Assembly (NCBI GenBank): GCA_951799445.1
Contig: OX637297.1
Location: 8,804,001-8,868,000, forward strand
Length of the DNA stretch: 64,000 nucleotides
From: Pseudisothecium myosuroides
Lineage: Eukaryota > Streptophyta > Bryopsida > Hypnales > Lembophyllaceae
Reading direction: 5' to 3'
Shown: positions 23,250 to 33,306 of the stretch, piece by piece
Layout: every line of letters begins with the position of its first letter
Numbering within the stretch: position 1 is the stretch's first letter
The notes under the pieces: model-generated
Database searches by the model: none
The model's input: the letters and a program-made list of their open reading frames with translations, nothing else
What the model was told of the DNA's origin: nothing
Translations under genes and position numbers: made by a program

Positions 23250-24688
23250 TGTATATTGGACTTCTTGGGTTCACTTGGTCTGTCTATGGAACGCGTACTA
23301 ACTGTTACTCCTTTGTTGGGCAGGCGTTTCATCCGTCCATGGCAACAACATTTGCGGGAGCAAAGGCAAAAGACATCGCCAAACTGAGAATCCCTCTACT
23401 CTTCCTGGAGAACGGCGCTGATGTTTAGAGATGGATCAAGATAGAGGAGAAATTCATGGAAGGTCTCCTTCCCGACGCGGCGCGCCTGGTCGATGTATTC
23501 GGGAGTACGGATCGCAAACCGTTGGCGGCAAACGACTTCAAGCCCCTTTACAGACTTAGACCGGAGGACATCAATTTCCTTGCGGATCAAGTCGAAGCCC
23601 AAGTTATCAATATGAAGACCTCCGTCACGAAGTCGAAATCACAGAGAGGTGGAAAACGCATTATCTCTCTTGTTGACGCGGGCACCAAAATTCGGTTGGT
23701 TAGGGCGATGAAGAACAAACTCCTGTCACATTACAAGGGTCATCTGCTGCCTGCAAGGAGGGTGGAGTACGAGCCTTACTTGGACTCTTTGTGGGTCGAG
23801 TGACTCTTTGCGATGGAAAAGAACATTCATCACGAGGATGTGGATATGTGGGTGAACAAGGCATTGGAAACCCCTGCTAGAAAAAAGTGGTTGCAGGACC
23901 GGACGAGAAATCTCAACAAGACGTTCGACCCAGCTGACCTTCCGCAGTCGGTGATCCATATGTGGGAGTCGTATCTCAAGCTGATGGTGGAGGATGAATC
24001 GATGCAGGCGAATGCACGTGGTTTTTCAGAGCACTATCTTTGTTAAACCATGGACAAAAGCAGTTGGGACATCAACGCCACCTTGGCGGCAGGGGACGTC
24101 AAAGCATGGAGGGGAAAGAAGAAGCAGCACTTGTACATTTGGTTCATGTACGAGGCAACGTCCTGCGGGTGTCGCGCCAAAATTCTTGAAGAGCGGAAGT
24201 TGAAGAGACTCTTTGACGCTCTGGAGTACTACGATCCGCAGGACCAGACAGTCGTAGCCCGCTTTGCCGCCGTTCTCCTCACAAATGCCGAAGGGTTCCA
24301 CATGATTGTGGCTCACCTAGAGAAACGAAGGATGGAAGTCAAAGCTAGGTCGTGGGACTGGCACGTTGTGAACTACATGGTAGGGCCCGAAGACTTCTTC
24401 CCTCAAGCTCCGGCCGGAGACGAGTACATTGTATTTGTTGTTTTCATTTTTGGGCACAGTGAAGAGCACAACCGGCGGACTTGCTTCAAAAGCTTCTTCC
24501 CGGGATTGGACTGCCTCGCTCAAGTGTACAAGGCGGAAAATATGTCGGACGACTACCCTTACTGGCGTCGGCAGCAGATGCCGTATCTGAAGATCAGCAG
24601 TGCATTGATTCTATTCGAAGGACTAGCTTGCACCGACTATGTCTTTGTCAATGTCAACAGGGGTCCGGAGTTCACATATCTAGGCTTG

Positions 24689-24788
24689 GTATGCACTACA
24701 ATGATTGTTTTTTCTTTTGTTCTTCTGATAATCTCAATTTTGATTTCGGGGATTTGAATGTTACTAATTTCCAGTTGTTGTATTTCAG
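24689..24788 (+). other. Intron in unit B gene
   Basis: Donor TTG|GTATGC and acceptor TATTTCAG, phase 0. It sits at the same point of the methyltransferase-like module as intron 2 of unit A and as the intron in the unit C copy (about 63040-63150 on the minus strand), which argues for common descent of the three genes. Confidence 0.7.
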
Positions 24789-25022
24789 TATTTGGAAGGT
24801 GTTAAAGTGCTGGAAGTTGTAGATTCAGCGGAAGCGAAGACGTTAAGTCAGGTCTTCGCCAAGCAAATTTGGGACGACAAACATGCGCAGGCGGCACTCC
24901 TTCCTCTTACGGAGGCTGAACACAAGGACGAGGAAGTTGAGAGTGATGATGAAGATGCTGTAGTTGAAGACATCACCCAACACAGACCGGGTTTAGGAAC
25001 AAGGTTGGTTGAGCACCCTAAG

Positions 25023-25147
25023 GTTAGTGTGCATTATTTGCTGAACCATCGTGATATCTCCGGATGTTGGGCAGCGTATATTCGTGATATGCGATTCAAG
25101 GACGGCAAACTCACCTCAAATGTGGTGGGATATTACCTTTCTCGCAG
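25023..25147 (+). other. Intron in unit B gene, with palindrome B
   Basis: Donor AAG|GTTAGTG and acceptor TTTCTCGCAG, phase 0, joining EHPK to AKSLTP. A copy of palindrome B, ATCGTGATATCTCCGGAT, is at 25048-25065. Confidence 0.65.
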
Positions 25148-25751
25148 GCGAAATCTCTGACTCCCTCCCCCCGGCGAGAGCAGCTGATTGATCCGCCAAG
25201 TACAGCAGAGGATGCTGACGAAGTTCCCAAAGTTCATTCGGCACAGGCGGAGCTGGCAAAACTGACAGAGCAACATGAGAGTATTCCAGAGCCGTTACTA
25301 GCCAAAAAAATTATAATTCCAATATCGAGCGGGTCTTCAAGCAAAGTGAATTCAGGGATTCCATTGGCGGACCCAAGGATATCCAAGAAGAAGCCGCGTA
25401 AGAAGCCGGTCAAGAAACCTGACACTGCAAAAGATATCGGGAGCACAAAGGCGGCCAAGCAAGCGCGGAAGACAGCTAGCAAAAATCAGAAGGGGGGGAC
25501 CTCGAAGAGGACTCCATGTAAGTCGTTGGTAGAGCGCAAACAGTCGCCAGCGAAGCCGACTGGGAGTCCGAATCCCGAAGCATCAGTCGCAGCAGACACG
25601 CTTCTGACTTGTGCCTCAGGTCGTTTCCGTTGAAGTCTGACAAGTTGACTCAGCCGCAACAGGAGGATGCGCAGGCACCTCGTGCTTCAGGAGCTAACAG
25701 ACAGCTGCTGGGCTTTGTCGTACCAACCCATGGGGACACTCATCGACCAGC

Positions 25752-27465
25752 ATCAGGGGATCCCTCGATGACAACAAAGTCACTGGTCAGGAGCGTGGAG
25801 GATGTGGCCGACCTTAGCGAGGAGAGGAAAGAGTCGAAGGGGGACGATGACCAACCTGGATCGGGGGATCCCACGATGACGTAGGAGTCTGATGTCGGAA
25901 GGCGGGAAAGTGACTCCGGACCTATCCTGGAGAGGGAACACGCGGAGGGGGACCCTGGAAGACCTACATCGGGAGATCCTACGATGAGCCATGCATTACC
26001 TGTCCAGACTGAGGGAGCTGTCCCTAGATTTAGCACAAGGAAGGATGACCGCAGCAGGACACAGGGACCTGAGGCATCAAGGGATCCCACGATCGCTGAA
26101 GAGTCAGTGGTGTTAATTCAACATGGCGTTCAGGCTGAGAGCGAGGGTGTCACGCCCCTATCTCCCCTTGGGGTGCCCGAAGTGTCTTGGTGAGCAAGGA
26201 GGACCTTGGGGTGACTCCCCAAGCCTTACAATAGACTAAAAAGGGAGTTTTGTGAGACTCCCGATCAAATAGGGCGCAATAGAGCCCTGGATTTGTAATG
26301 TGTGGTGGAGTGTCTTACATTCTTGAAAAGCCCTTGAGAATACGCATCCAACTGTCCTTAGAATGCGTGATTTGGAGTTGTGAGCTAGGAGTTATGGACG
26401 TTCAAAGTTGACTATGTTCCAGTGGCGACCGGGACACTTAAGGGCTAGGAGAAAGGGTTTTCAATGATTCCCTTAAGGAAGTATGGCATGTAGCATATCA
26501 TTGGAAAGCTACAAATACAAGGAAGCTAGAATGACTAGCATTACGAGGTTCTAATCTATGAGCCAAAAGTTATGGCCAAGAGAAGGGCCGTGGTGAAGGC
26601 GTGACGCCTCCCCCGGTGAACCCGAATCTTTGGAAGGCCATAACTTTGTGAGATCTTGTCCAAATGGGACGAGTGAAGAGTCCATTGGCATATACTTGTC
26701 GCGCAAATATCTAAAATGGGCTTGCATGTGGTATTTGGAGCTCTGACCGCAAAGTTAAGCCGTTTGGAAGTTCGGGAGTCCAAACAATGACGAAACTTGG
26801 CCATTTCGGGTGGGAAATGGGTGGTCTTCCAAAACCCAAGTGGGTTTGGGGTGTACCTTCGACCCACAAGGGAGGGGGGTCTGCCGAATGCCACAGAAAG
26901 TACTATAGGAGGGGTTGGTCTCCCTCCTCACTCCCTCTTGGAGCCTTGGTGAATCTTGGTGAACTCAAGGTTGGTGATGTGACTTCACCACCGGTCCAAG
27001 GCACCATGGGACACTTGTGTATGTGTCCCGGGGCACCGGTTGGGTGGAGTCTCGCTCCTTGCTAGGCCACACTCGATGTGTCCCGAGTTGTGAGTCCCGG
27101 TTAGCCATGTTGGAAAAGTAGCAAATGCAAGATGGGCTAGCATGGAGTGGGGTGACACTCAAGGGCGGTTAGGACCGTGGTGAGTAGTGCCACCATGAGT
27201 CCTTATACATTGAGATGGAAGTTCCGCCCCATGTTACCAAGTGACATGCCGGGTGCCACGAGTGCAGTGTGTGTTAGTAGTCCCGGTGACTGGGACTTAA
27301 CAAAATGAGTTGGAAATGAAGACTAACTTTGTATGTACTTGGCATGTGCAGTGTTAGGCAGTTTGTGACCCAAGTGAAGTTGTGAAGTGTCATTTGGGTC
27401 GCGACAGAGGGGGTTGAACACCAGGAGGGAGTGGTTGCATTGTCTTCGTCGGGGAATCCCACGAC
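25752..27465 (+). repeat. Five palindrome B sites in coding DNA, 108-bp period
   Basis: Sites start at 25752, 25860, 25968 and 26076: exactly 108 bp apart. A fifth at 27448 is also 108 bp from the fourth once the insertion 26148-27406 and one TSD are removed. Each encodes S(G/R)(D/N)P(T/S); the sequence between sites is not conserved. The centre GGATCC or GAGATC with flanking ATCG and CGAT matches the intergenic palindrome. Confidence 0.88.
26143..27411. mobile_element. Solo-LTR-like element, 1259 bp, with TSD GAGGG
   Basis: The element is 26148-27406. It starts TGTCACGCCCC, ends GGGTCGCGACA and is flanked by GAGGG at 26143-26147 and 27407-27411. It has TG..CA ends, a 4-bp terminal inversion, no substantial ORF and no internal repeat, as expected of a solo LTR. 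It lies inside the linker-coding exon of the unit B gene; taking it out with one TSD rejoins the frame (SEG to VEHQEG). Confidence 0.88.
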
Positions 27466-28193
27466 GGTGCCAAAGCGATTGCTCCTGCCGATGGACATCA
27501 CTGTTGATGTACAGAACGACACCCTTGTTGACTTGGTCCCCCTGAGTCCCACACCTATTCCTGGAAGGAAGAGTATACATACTATAGGGCCGCCGAGGAT
27601 TGTCGACATTGCTTCACTGGCCTCCAGTGTTCCACTAGAGGTTGCAAGAGAGGTCGTTCCTGATGACGGTGAGTGCAACTCTGATGAAGTGCTGGAGGCC
27701 TTACCTTACGAGGCTAAAGAAATAATGAAGTTCTGTCTTGTCGATTGTATGAGAGCATTTGGTCAATTATCGAGTCTAAACCACTATGGAAAGATGCGTC
27801 TGGATACCAAGAAGAAAATTAATTTGGAATCCATAAGGCGAGCGAACCCTTTCCTATACAAGCCCGTCCTTAAATGGATATTTTAGGATGGTCCGCATGC
27901 AGAATTCAAAAGAGGGGATCCACCTGATGCAGAGGAAGAGTGGGAGGTAGTGCAATTCGGCATTAGAGAGAGGAGGGAAGGGCCTTTGAGCGACGACGAG
28001 CTTGAGACGGGATCTGTGAGTGGTGACGAGGGGGAAAGAGGACCAGTGGGCGGCGACGAGAGAGGAAAGGGGCAAATGATCGTGGAGAGGAGAGGGGAAG
28101 GATCAGTGAGCGGTGGCGAGATGGAAAGAAGGCCGTTGGGCGACGAAAGAAGGGGGGAAGGGTTGCTAGCTTGTAGCGTCCGAGCTCCTGCAA

Positions 28194-28285
28194 GTAACAT
28201 GCCTAGATTTTTGTCAATGTACATACAAGATAATGAATTGTGAAGTGGCCAGTCTCTTACTCAGTGCTTCTCTTGTATTCTGCAG
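28194..28285 (+). other. Intron before unit B HAD exon
   Basis: Donor GCAA|GTAACA and acceptor TATTCTGCAG, phase 1 (A|GT), joining APAS to FRVPTEP. It precedes the HAD domain as intron 4 does in unit A, although the phase differs. Confidence 0.6.
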
Positions 28286-30006
28286 GTTTTCGAGTACCTA
28301 CTGAACCGGTGGCGAAGTCGTTGAATAAGGTAGAAAGGCGGCGGTATTATGTGGTCCTTGACCTTAATGGAGTTCTTGTTCACAGGTCATTCAATGAGTT
28401 GAACAGACGCATCGTAACGCTTCGACCAAATGTTGGTCAGCTCCTTGATTATGTGCACAAACATGCAAACATTGATTTCTGGAGCAGTATGACACTGGCA
28501 AATGTGACAAAGGTATTGAATAAAATGGTGCCGGGGACGTCTGTTAAGGCAAAAGACGTGCCTGTTCTCAAGCAAAAAGACTGCACAAAGTCGTCCTACA
28601 GAGACCCCAGACACCCGGAAAGGCCCTACTTCCTCAAAGATCTAAATCATTTTGCCACTAAGCTGGGTTTGAGGTCAAACGAGAATGTTCTCCTCATTGA
28701 TGACGATCCACTTAAAAACCTCCTGAAAGATTGTCATAGCGCCATTTTCCCCCGCAGATTTGAAGGGGATTGGAAAGAGTAGTACCTTGCGGGGGTGGTC
28801 ATTCCTTGTGTCGCAGCATAGAGTAAGTAAATTCCCTGTTATACTCCAAAAATCACTCTAAAGCATAACAAAATGACTCTAAAGATCGAATCCACGAGAT
28901 TCTGTGAAGTGTCTAGCTCTATTTCCAACTTAAGCTCAGTCAGTGTCCAAATTCCACTTTTTGGTCCTACTTCTAAAACCGGAAACACCAGAACACAGAA
29001 AACTATGACCAGACCTCTCTCTATCTCTTCTTGTCTATCCAGCTATCCGGTCCTGTAAAACTACCACAATACAGGATCTTCTAACTTCCAATCCTGGCAC
29101 TTCTTTGGACCAATCCGTTCCGGTCCTCTCACACGTACTCTTACTCTAATCTGGTTTGATTTAGCCTCTGTTTCACCATCAGAGGGATCGCCTCTTGCAT
29201 TTGAAAGTGGTAGGCCCACCACTCCTTCTGTAACTTATAGTGGCTGAAGACCCACTATCTTACCCCTAATCTCCTAAGCTACTCTGGATCCGGTTTGATC
29301 TCTCACAGCCACCCGGATAGCAATCCGGATTGCAGGTCACACAAAGACCCTCCGTGCGACCCTCTCATACTACAACGACCTTGACGCCAAGTTCCCTCCG
29401 TACGGAGTTAGGCGGTTACAAGTACATCCGTCCGTTCCAACATCAACTAAAGTTCTTCCGTTTACCAACTAGGATAGCAAGACCTCACAGGAGATCGGAC
29501 ACTCAACCGGATTTCCCACCCAGGAGCTCTAGCGCGACTAAGGATTCCCTCCCTATCCGCCTAGCCTAACAACGGCTTTCTCACCCGGAATCTTGAACAT
29601 TAGAAGTGCTGAGGAACTGAAATCTACTCCCAACTCTTTCAATACCCACTCACTTGCACATAAGAGCAAAACAGTAACACCAAGGGAAGAAATCACTCCC
29701 AAAACAACTTGTGCCCTCCTAACTCCTCACCATACAACTCTGCCACGCTCGGGAAAGATGCACAACAAGAAACAAATAAAATACGCAAGAAGATTTAGAT
29801 GAAAAAACTCCCAGCCTCCCTCGCAGAGATTGACTTATATACATTTTAAAATACAAAGTCAACAAAAAGGGCCCCCAAAGTCCGCGCGGAACTTTCGGTC
29901 CCATCCGATCCGGTCAGATCGGATAAACATCTGATTTGAACCAGACAGACCGGATCAACATCCGGTCCGGTCCATCCTAACATATATTTACAAAACTAAT
30001 TCCTAC

Positions 30007-32296
30007 CTATTCTATCATACCCTGATCCCGGGTACGCAACTCATATATTATACACAGGGGTCATCGGCATTAAAACGGCTCAGAGGACGGCTTTTGTAAA
30101 AATTATATCAAATTAAAAAGACCAAAAAGTTGGGTGAAGACCAAATTAAAAAAAATTAAATGTAAAAAATGTTCAATTGCATACATATGAGAAAAAAACT
30201 AATAATATATATGAAGAATTGAAACACCTATGCATAGTTTTAAAAATTCTTTACAAAAAGTTCCCTCCAATTAAAATTAAAATTTTATTAAAAAGCCCAA
30301 AAAGTTGGGTAGCTTGTCCCATGATACATGTATTAAAAAAACTCATATAATTACTTTTTTAATGCTATTATTGTCCCCAAAGAAATATCATTTCATATAT
30401 ATAATTACGTTTTTGGATTCCTTGTTAAAAGGGCTACAAGAGTTTTCTACATTTAAACAAATTGTATCCCTTGAAATTAGACTAAAATGCATTATAAGTG
30501 ATTATAATCAGGGCCATATAATATGGGAGTTGCGTACCCGGGACCCTGATCTACTCCTTGATCTGTATCTGGGTCCATATCCTGGTCCAGAACTTGGTCA
30601 ACTCTCTGATCCAAACCTTGATCTGTACCCTGATCCGGGGCTTGATCCATACTTTGATCTTGACCCTGGTTCAGTGTAGGACTCTTGGGCTCCATTCCCA
30701 ACTGATCAAAAACTTCCGCCAAGTTCCGGTTCCGCTCCCCTTGTTCATGTTCAGGAACATCAGACCTTGGCAATGAATCTAAGTTAATGGGTGCCGTGAA
30801 TTTATGTCCACTCTTCTTCGACTGGGGAGTCCGATCCTTACCCTCCCTTTGGCCGCCACCAACCGGAAAAGATTCCGGTAGTGAGAGGTCCAAAAGATGG
30901 ATCTCCCTGGAAAACACGGATCCGATCAGCTTCTGGCTGCTCACCTCCATCCGGTTTGTTGCATCTCGTGCTTCCACCATCACCTTCTCTACCTGCTCGG
31001 TGAAGTCAGATAGGATCCGAACCATCCGGGTTCCAGATAGCTTCTTATCTTTGAGCACCCCCTCGTCAAATAACTTTGCCTTGGTGACAGCTTCTCTGGT
31101 CTCCTCAAAAGTGGCCTTCACTTGCTCCGCTACCTTCCGTGTTACTTCCGCCATCTCCCTAGTGGCGGTTACGTCTTCTTTGAAGGCGAAAAGTTATGCC
31201 TTCAACGAATCGACTTCCTCCTGAAGTCAACGAATCTCCGCTTCTTGCCTCCGGATCTCATACTGGAGATGTATTCTGCCACTACTGCCGGAAGTTTGCT
31301 GCTTACTGGCGCATTCACCAACTCTCCGATTTGGGTCAAAATTATTTTCTTGATCTCCCAATCCGCTCGTACGCTACAGAGGATGGCGATCAACTGATTG
31401 AACGAATCACTCGGATCCGTTTCGGATAGACCTGGCCCCTCAACTTCCGGTCCCTTCCTTAGAGCGGAAGTCTCACCTGGAGGTGTTCTTCTCCTGTGAG
31501 GAGGCGTCGTCTTCTGCCGCTTGTTCGGTGGCTTGTGTAGCTCCTCCTCCTCTTCTTCTTCTTTCTCGAAACCGGATCCGTCTTCCTGCTCGTCATCCGT
31601 TTCCGATTCCCCATACTTCAGGAGCACCTCCTGAGTCTTCTACTCCTTTTCCTCTGTGTCAGTGAGAAGTTGGTGGTGTTTGTAGAGATGGAAGATGTAG
31701 GGATACAGCGGCGTGGCCCTACTCCTCCCAATCTTGGTAACCAGCTGGGACACCAGATCGAAAAAGATCTGGGCCCAGTCCACTTTCCGTTCCCCGCTCA
31801 GGGCTCCGAAAATCAAGTTACCGAGGGCTAGCGTCACCCTCGTCGATTTCTCCGGGTGGATGATTGGAACCAAAAACTAGAGAAGGTTGCGATGCCGGTC
31901 GTCTAAACAATCCAAGACCGCATGCCCGTCCTTCGAGTCTACGGTACTTCGAAACTTCCCGCGGACGTATTCGTCCTTCCGGCTGGCCATCCCTAAGCCT
32001 CCCACCCGGAAGTCGTATACTGACCTCCACATCTCTTCCGTCCAAGTGCCCGGAAGTCCACGGATGGTATTGTCGAACTAGTTCGACAAATTTCCTAACA
32101 GCTCCCTCACCATCCTTTCCTCTCTAAAACCCCAGGGTTTATCTAACAACCCTTGACAACCCATCACAACAAGATCCTCCATGAGGTTGGCCTGCTCTTC
32201 CTCCGTGGAGGGAATGACCGAACTCACCTTCCAGAGTTTCACTACTGCTGCAGAGGAGCTCAACGGTCCTGTTCTGCACTTGCGGAGCTGAGGCAT
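30007..32296 (-). pseudogene. Gag-like protein of family 2, copy 2a
   Basis: Reading from ATG 32296 (MPQLRK, also present in copy 2b). It shows the shared N-terminal domain (VPIIHPEKSTRVT, GNLIFGALSG, YIFHLYKHH), an acidic Glu-rich stretch, a coiled coil and a C-terminal DQG-repeat tail (DQAPDQGTDQGLDQ). Stops relative to copy 2b: Gln to TAG near 32077 (LSN*FDN), Gln to TAG near 31877 (RNLL*FLV), Trp to TAG at about 31638 and Arg to TGA near 31225. A MITE with TSD ACCCTGAT splits the last few codons; without it the ORF ends GMIE at TAG 30009-30007. Confidence 0.75.
30019..30550. mobile_element. MITE, 516 bp, with 8-bp TSD ACCCTGAT
   Basis: The element is 30027-30542. Its ends are inverted: CCCGGGTACGCAACTC on both sides, with further similarity (ATATTATA) inside. 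The flanks ACCCTGAT at 30019-30026 and 30543-30550 are identical. An 8-bp duplication suggests the hAT superfamily, though the termini are not the classical CAGGG. The inside is AT-rich and has AAAAAGTTGGGT twice in an imperfect direct repeat. Confidence 0.88.
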
Positions 32297-32570
32297 GGAC
32301 ATGAGCTAAGCTAAACGGGTTCTCCTCGAGACTACCTTACTCTCTCCTAGCCGCACGTCCCGTTCCTCACCTTCTCTCTTCTGATCTCAATCGGAAAATC
32401 ACTAAGCCTGCAGCACATACTAACACGCTGCGCACGCCTATATACTAACACGCTCACACACTCACAAAAACAGAGAAAGCAAAGTGCTGGGGAGTAAAGC
32501 TAAGTACGCGCACAGAAACGCTTTCAGCAAACAGAGTTTGAAAAAGAGTGGCAACTGGACTGATCAACCT

Positions 32571-32577
32571 TTTTATA
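32571..32577 (-). promoter_or_regulatory. TATA box of family 2 copy 2a
   Basis: TATAAAA on the minus strand, about 275 bp upstream of ATG 32296 and at the same place in the element as the TATA box of copy 2b. Promoter activity is inferred. Confidence 0.6.
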
Positions 32578-32644
32578 GTTTAATGTGTCATCATGACCTA
32601 ATCCGTTCCTGATCTGATATGTTCCAAATCTGATCCGTTCCTAC

Positions 32645-32977
32645 CACTATAACAAAACTTGGTAAAAAAAAACCGCGTAGAGATTCGACTACGGTTTTTT
32701 TATCCACGCTTTTGTGCGCGTGCGCGTAGTGGATAGATAGTGTTTTTTGCAGTTTCCCACTGCAATTTTCGGAATTTGGAAGCATGTAATATACCAATGG
32801 AAAGGTATTAAAAATACCTTTCCAATGGTATATTACATGCTTCCAAATTCCAAAAATTGCAGTGGGAAACTGCAAAAAATACTATTTGTCCACTACGCGC
32901 ACGCGCACAAAAGCGTGGATAAAAAAACCGTAGTCGAATCTCTGTACAGTTTTTTTTTAACAAGTTTTGTTATAGTT
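32645..32977. mobile_element. Foldback MITE, ~333 bp near-perfect hairpin
   Basis: The left arm starts CACTATAACAAAACTTG and the right arm ends with its inverse (final base T instead of G). The two ~165-bp arms are almost perfectly complementary around a centre near 32813, and each includes CCGTAGTCGAATCTC-like, CGCGCACGCGCAC-like and TTGCAGTGGGAAACTGC-like blocks. The terminus suggests CACTA affinity, but a clean TSD is not visible (TAC on the left, AAC on the right). It lies upstream of the family 2 TATA box. Confidence 0.85.
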
Positions 32978-33306
32978 AACCCTATCCGAGTTAGCTTCCG
33001 ATCGAATCCGGATTGTCCACTACTTCCGTTCCGTAGCTAATTTTTAGTTTTTTGTTACCTCCTGCTCGAATCCGGATCCCTGGTTACGGTTTCCGTTCCA
33101 AATTTTAGATAACTTAGAAAAAAAAAAAATTCACACTGCGACACCTTGGCTCGCAGGTCTGTTTAAGTCACAGGAAGCTGTGCCGGCGCATGTCAAGAAG
33201 CATCCGATCCACAATGGTCTGACATCGGCGGTCTTGTTGACTAGACCGGGGTTTGACATTTTGAGGGCAGTAGTTTAGTTTTGGTTTTTCTTCCTTGAAG
33301 AACTTC

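Larger units (their letters stand above)
28804..33148 (-). mobile_element. Family 2 gag-like element, copy 2a (with TSD CCTTG)
   Basis: The element is 28809-33143 (4335 bp), flanked by CCTTG at 28804-28808 and 33144-33148. Its ends are inverted repeats TGTCGCAG / CTGCGACA. In its own (minus) orientation there is a promoter, then the gag-like ORF (about 32296-30007), then a non-coding 3' part. It has captured two MITEs: 30027-30542 at the very end of the ORF and 32645-32977 in the promoter. It interrupts the last part of the unit B HAD exon; virtual removal gives VVIPWLAGLF, matching VLLPWFQGLH in unit A. Confidence 0.92.
23324..33278 (+). pseudogene. Unit B paralogue: methyltransferase-like / linker / HAD-phosphatase gene, split by two insertions
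   Basis: Exons: 23324-24688, 24789-25022, 25148-about 25618, 25663-26147 plus 27412-28193, and 28286-28808 plus 33149-33278. The first exon opens right after an acceptor (TTGGGCAG) with AFHPSMATTF, equivalent to exon 2 of the unit A gene, so the ParB-like exon is missing. Next: the methyltransferase-like module (YVFVNVNRGPEF before intron 24689-24788), a Lys-rich segment (KKKPRKKPVKK), a linker with SGDPTM every 36 residues, an Asp/Glu/Gly-rich part, and a NIF-type HAD domain (VVLDLNGVL, FWSSM, LLIDDDP). In-frame stops: TAG 23426, TGA 23801, TAA 24044, TAG 25882, TAG 27884 and TAG 28780, and a frame change near 25620-25660. The solo-LTR-like element and family 2 copy 2a both interrupt coding; removing each plus one TSD restores the frame. 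Confidence 0.72.

Noticed and set aside
32645..32977. Hairpin as a microRNA precursor gene
   Set aside because: It has CACTA-like inverted ends and sits inside a transposon copy; a MITE is the simpler explanation, though small RNA production remains possible.
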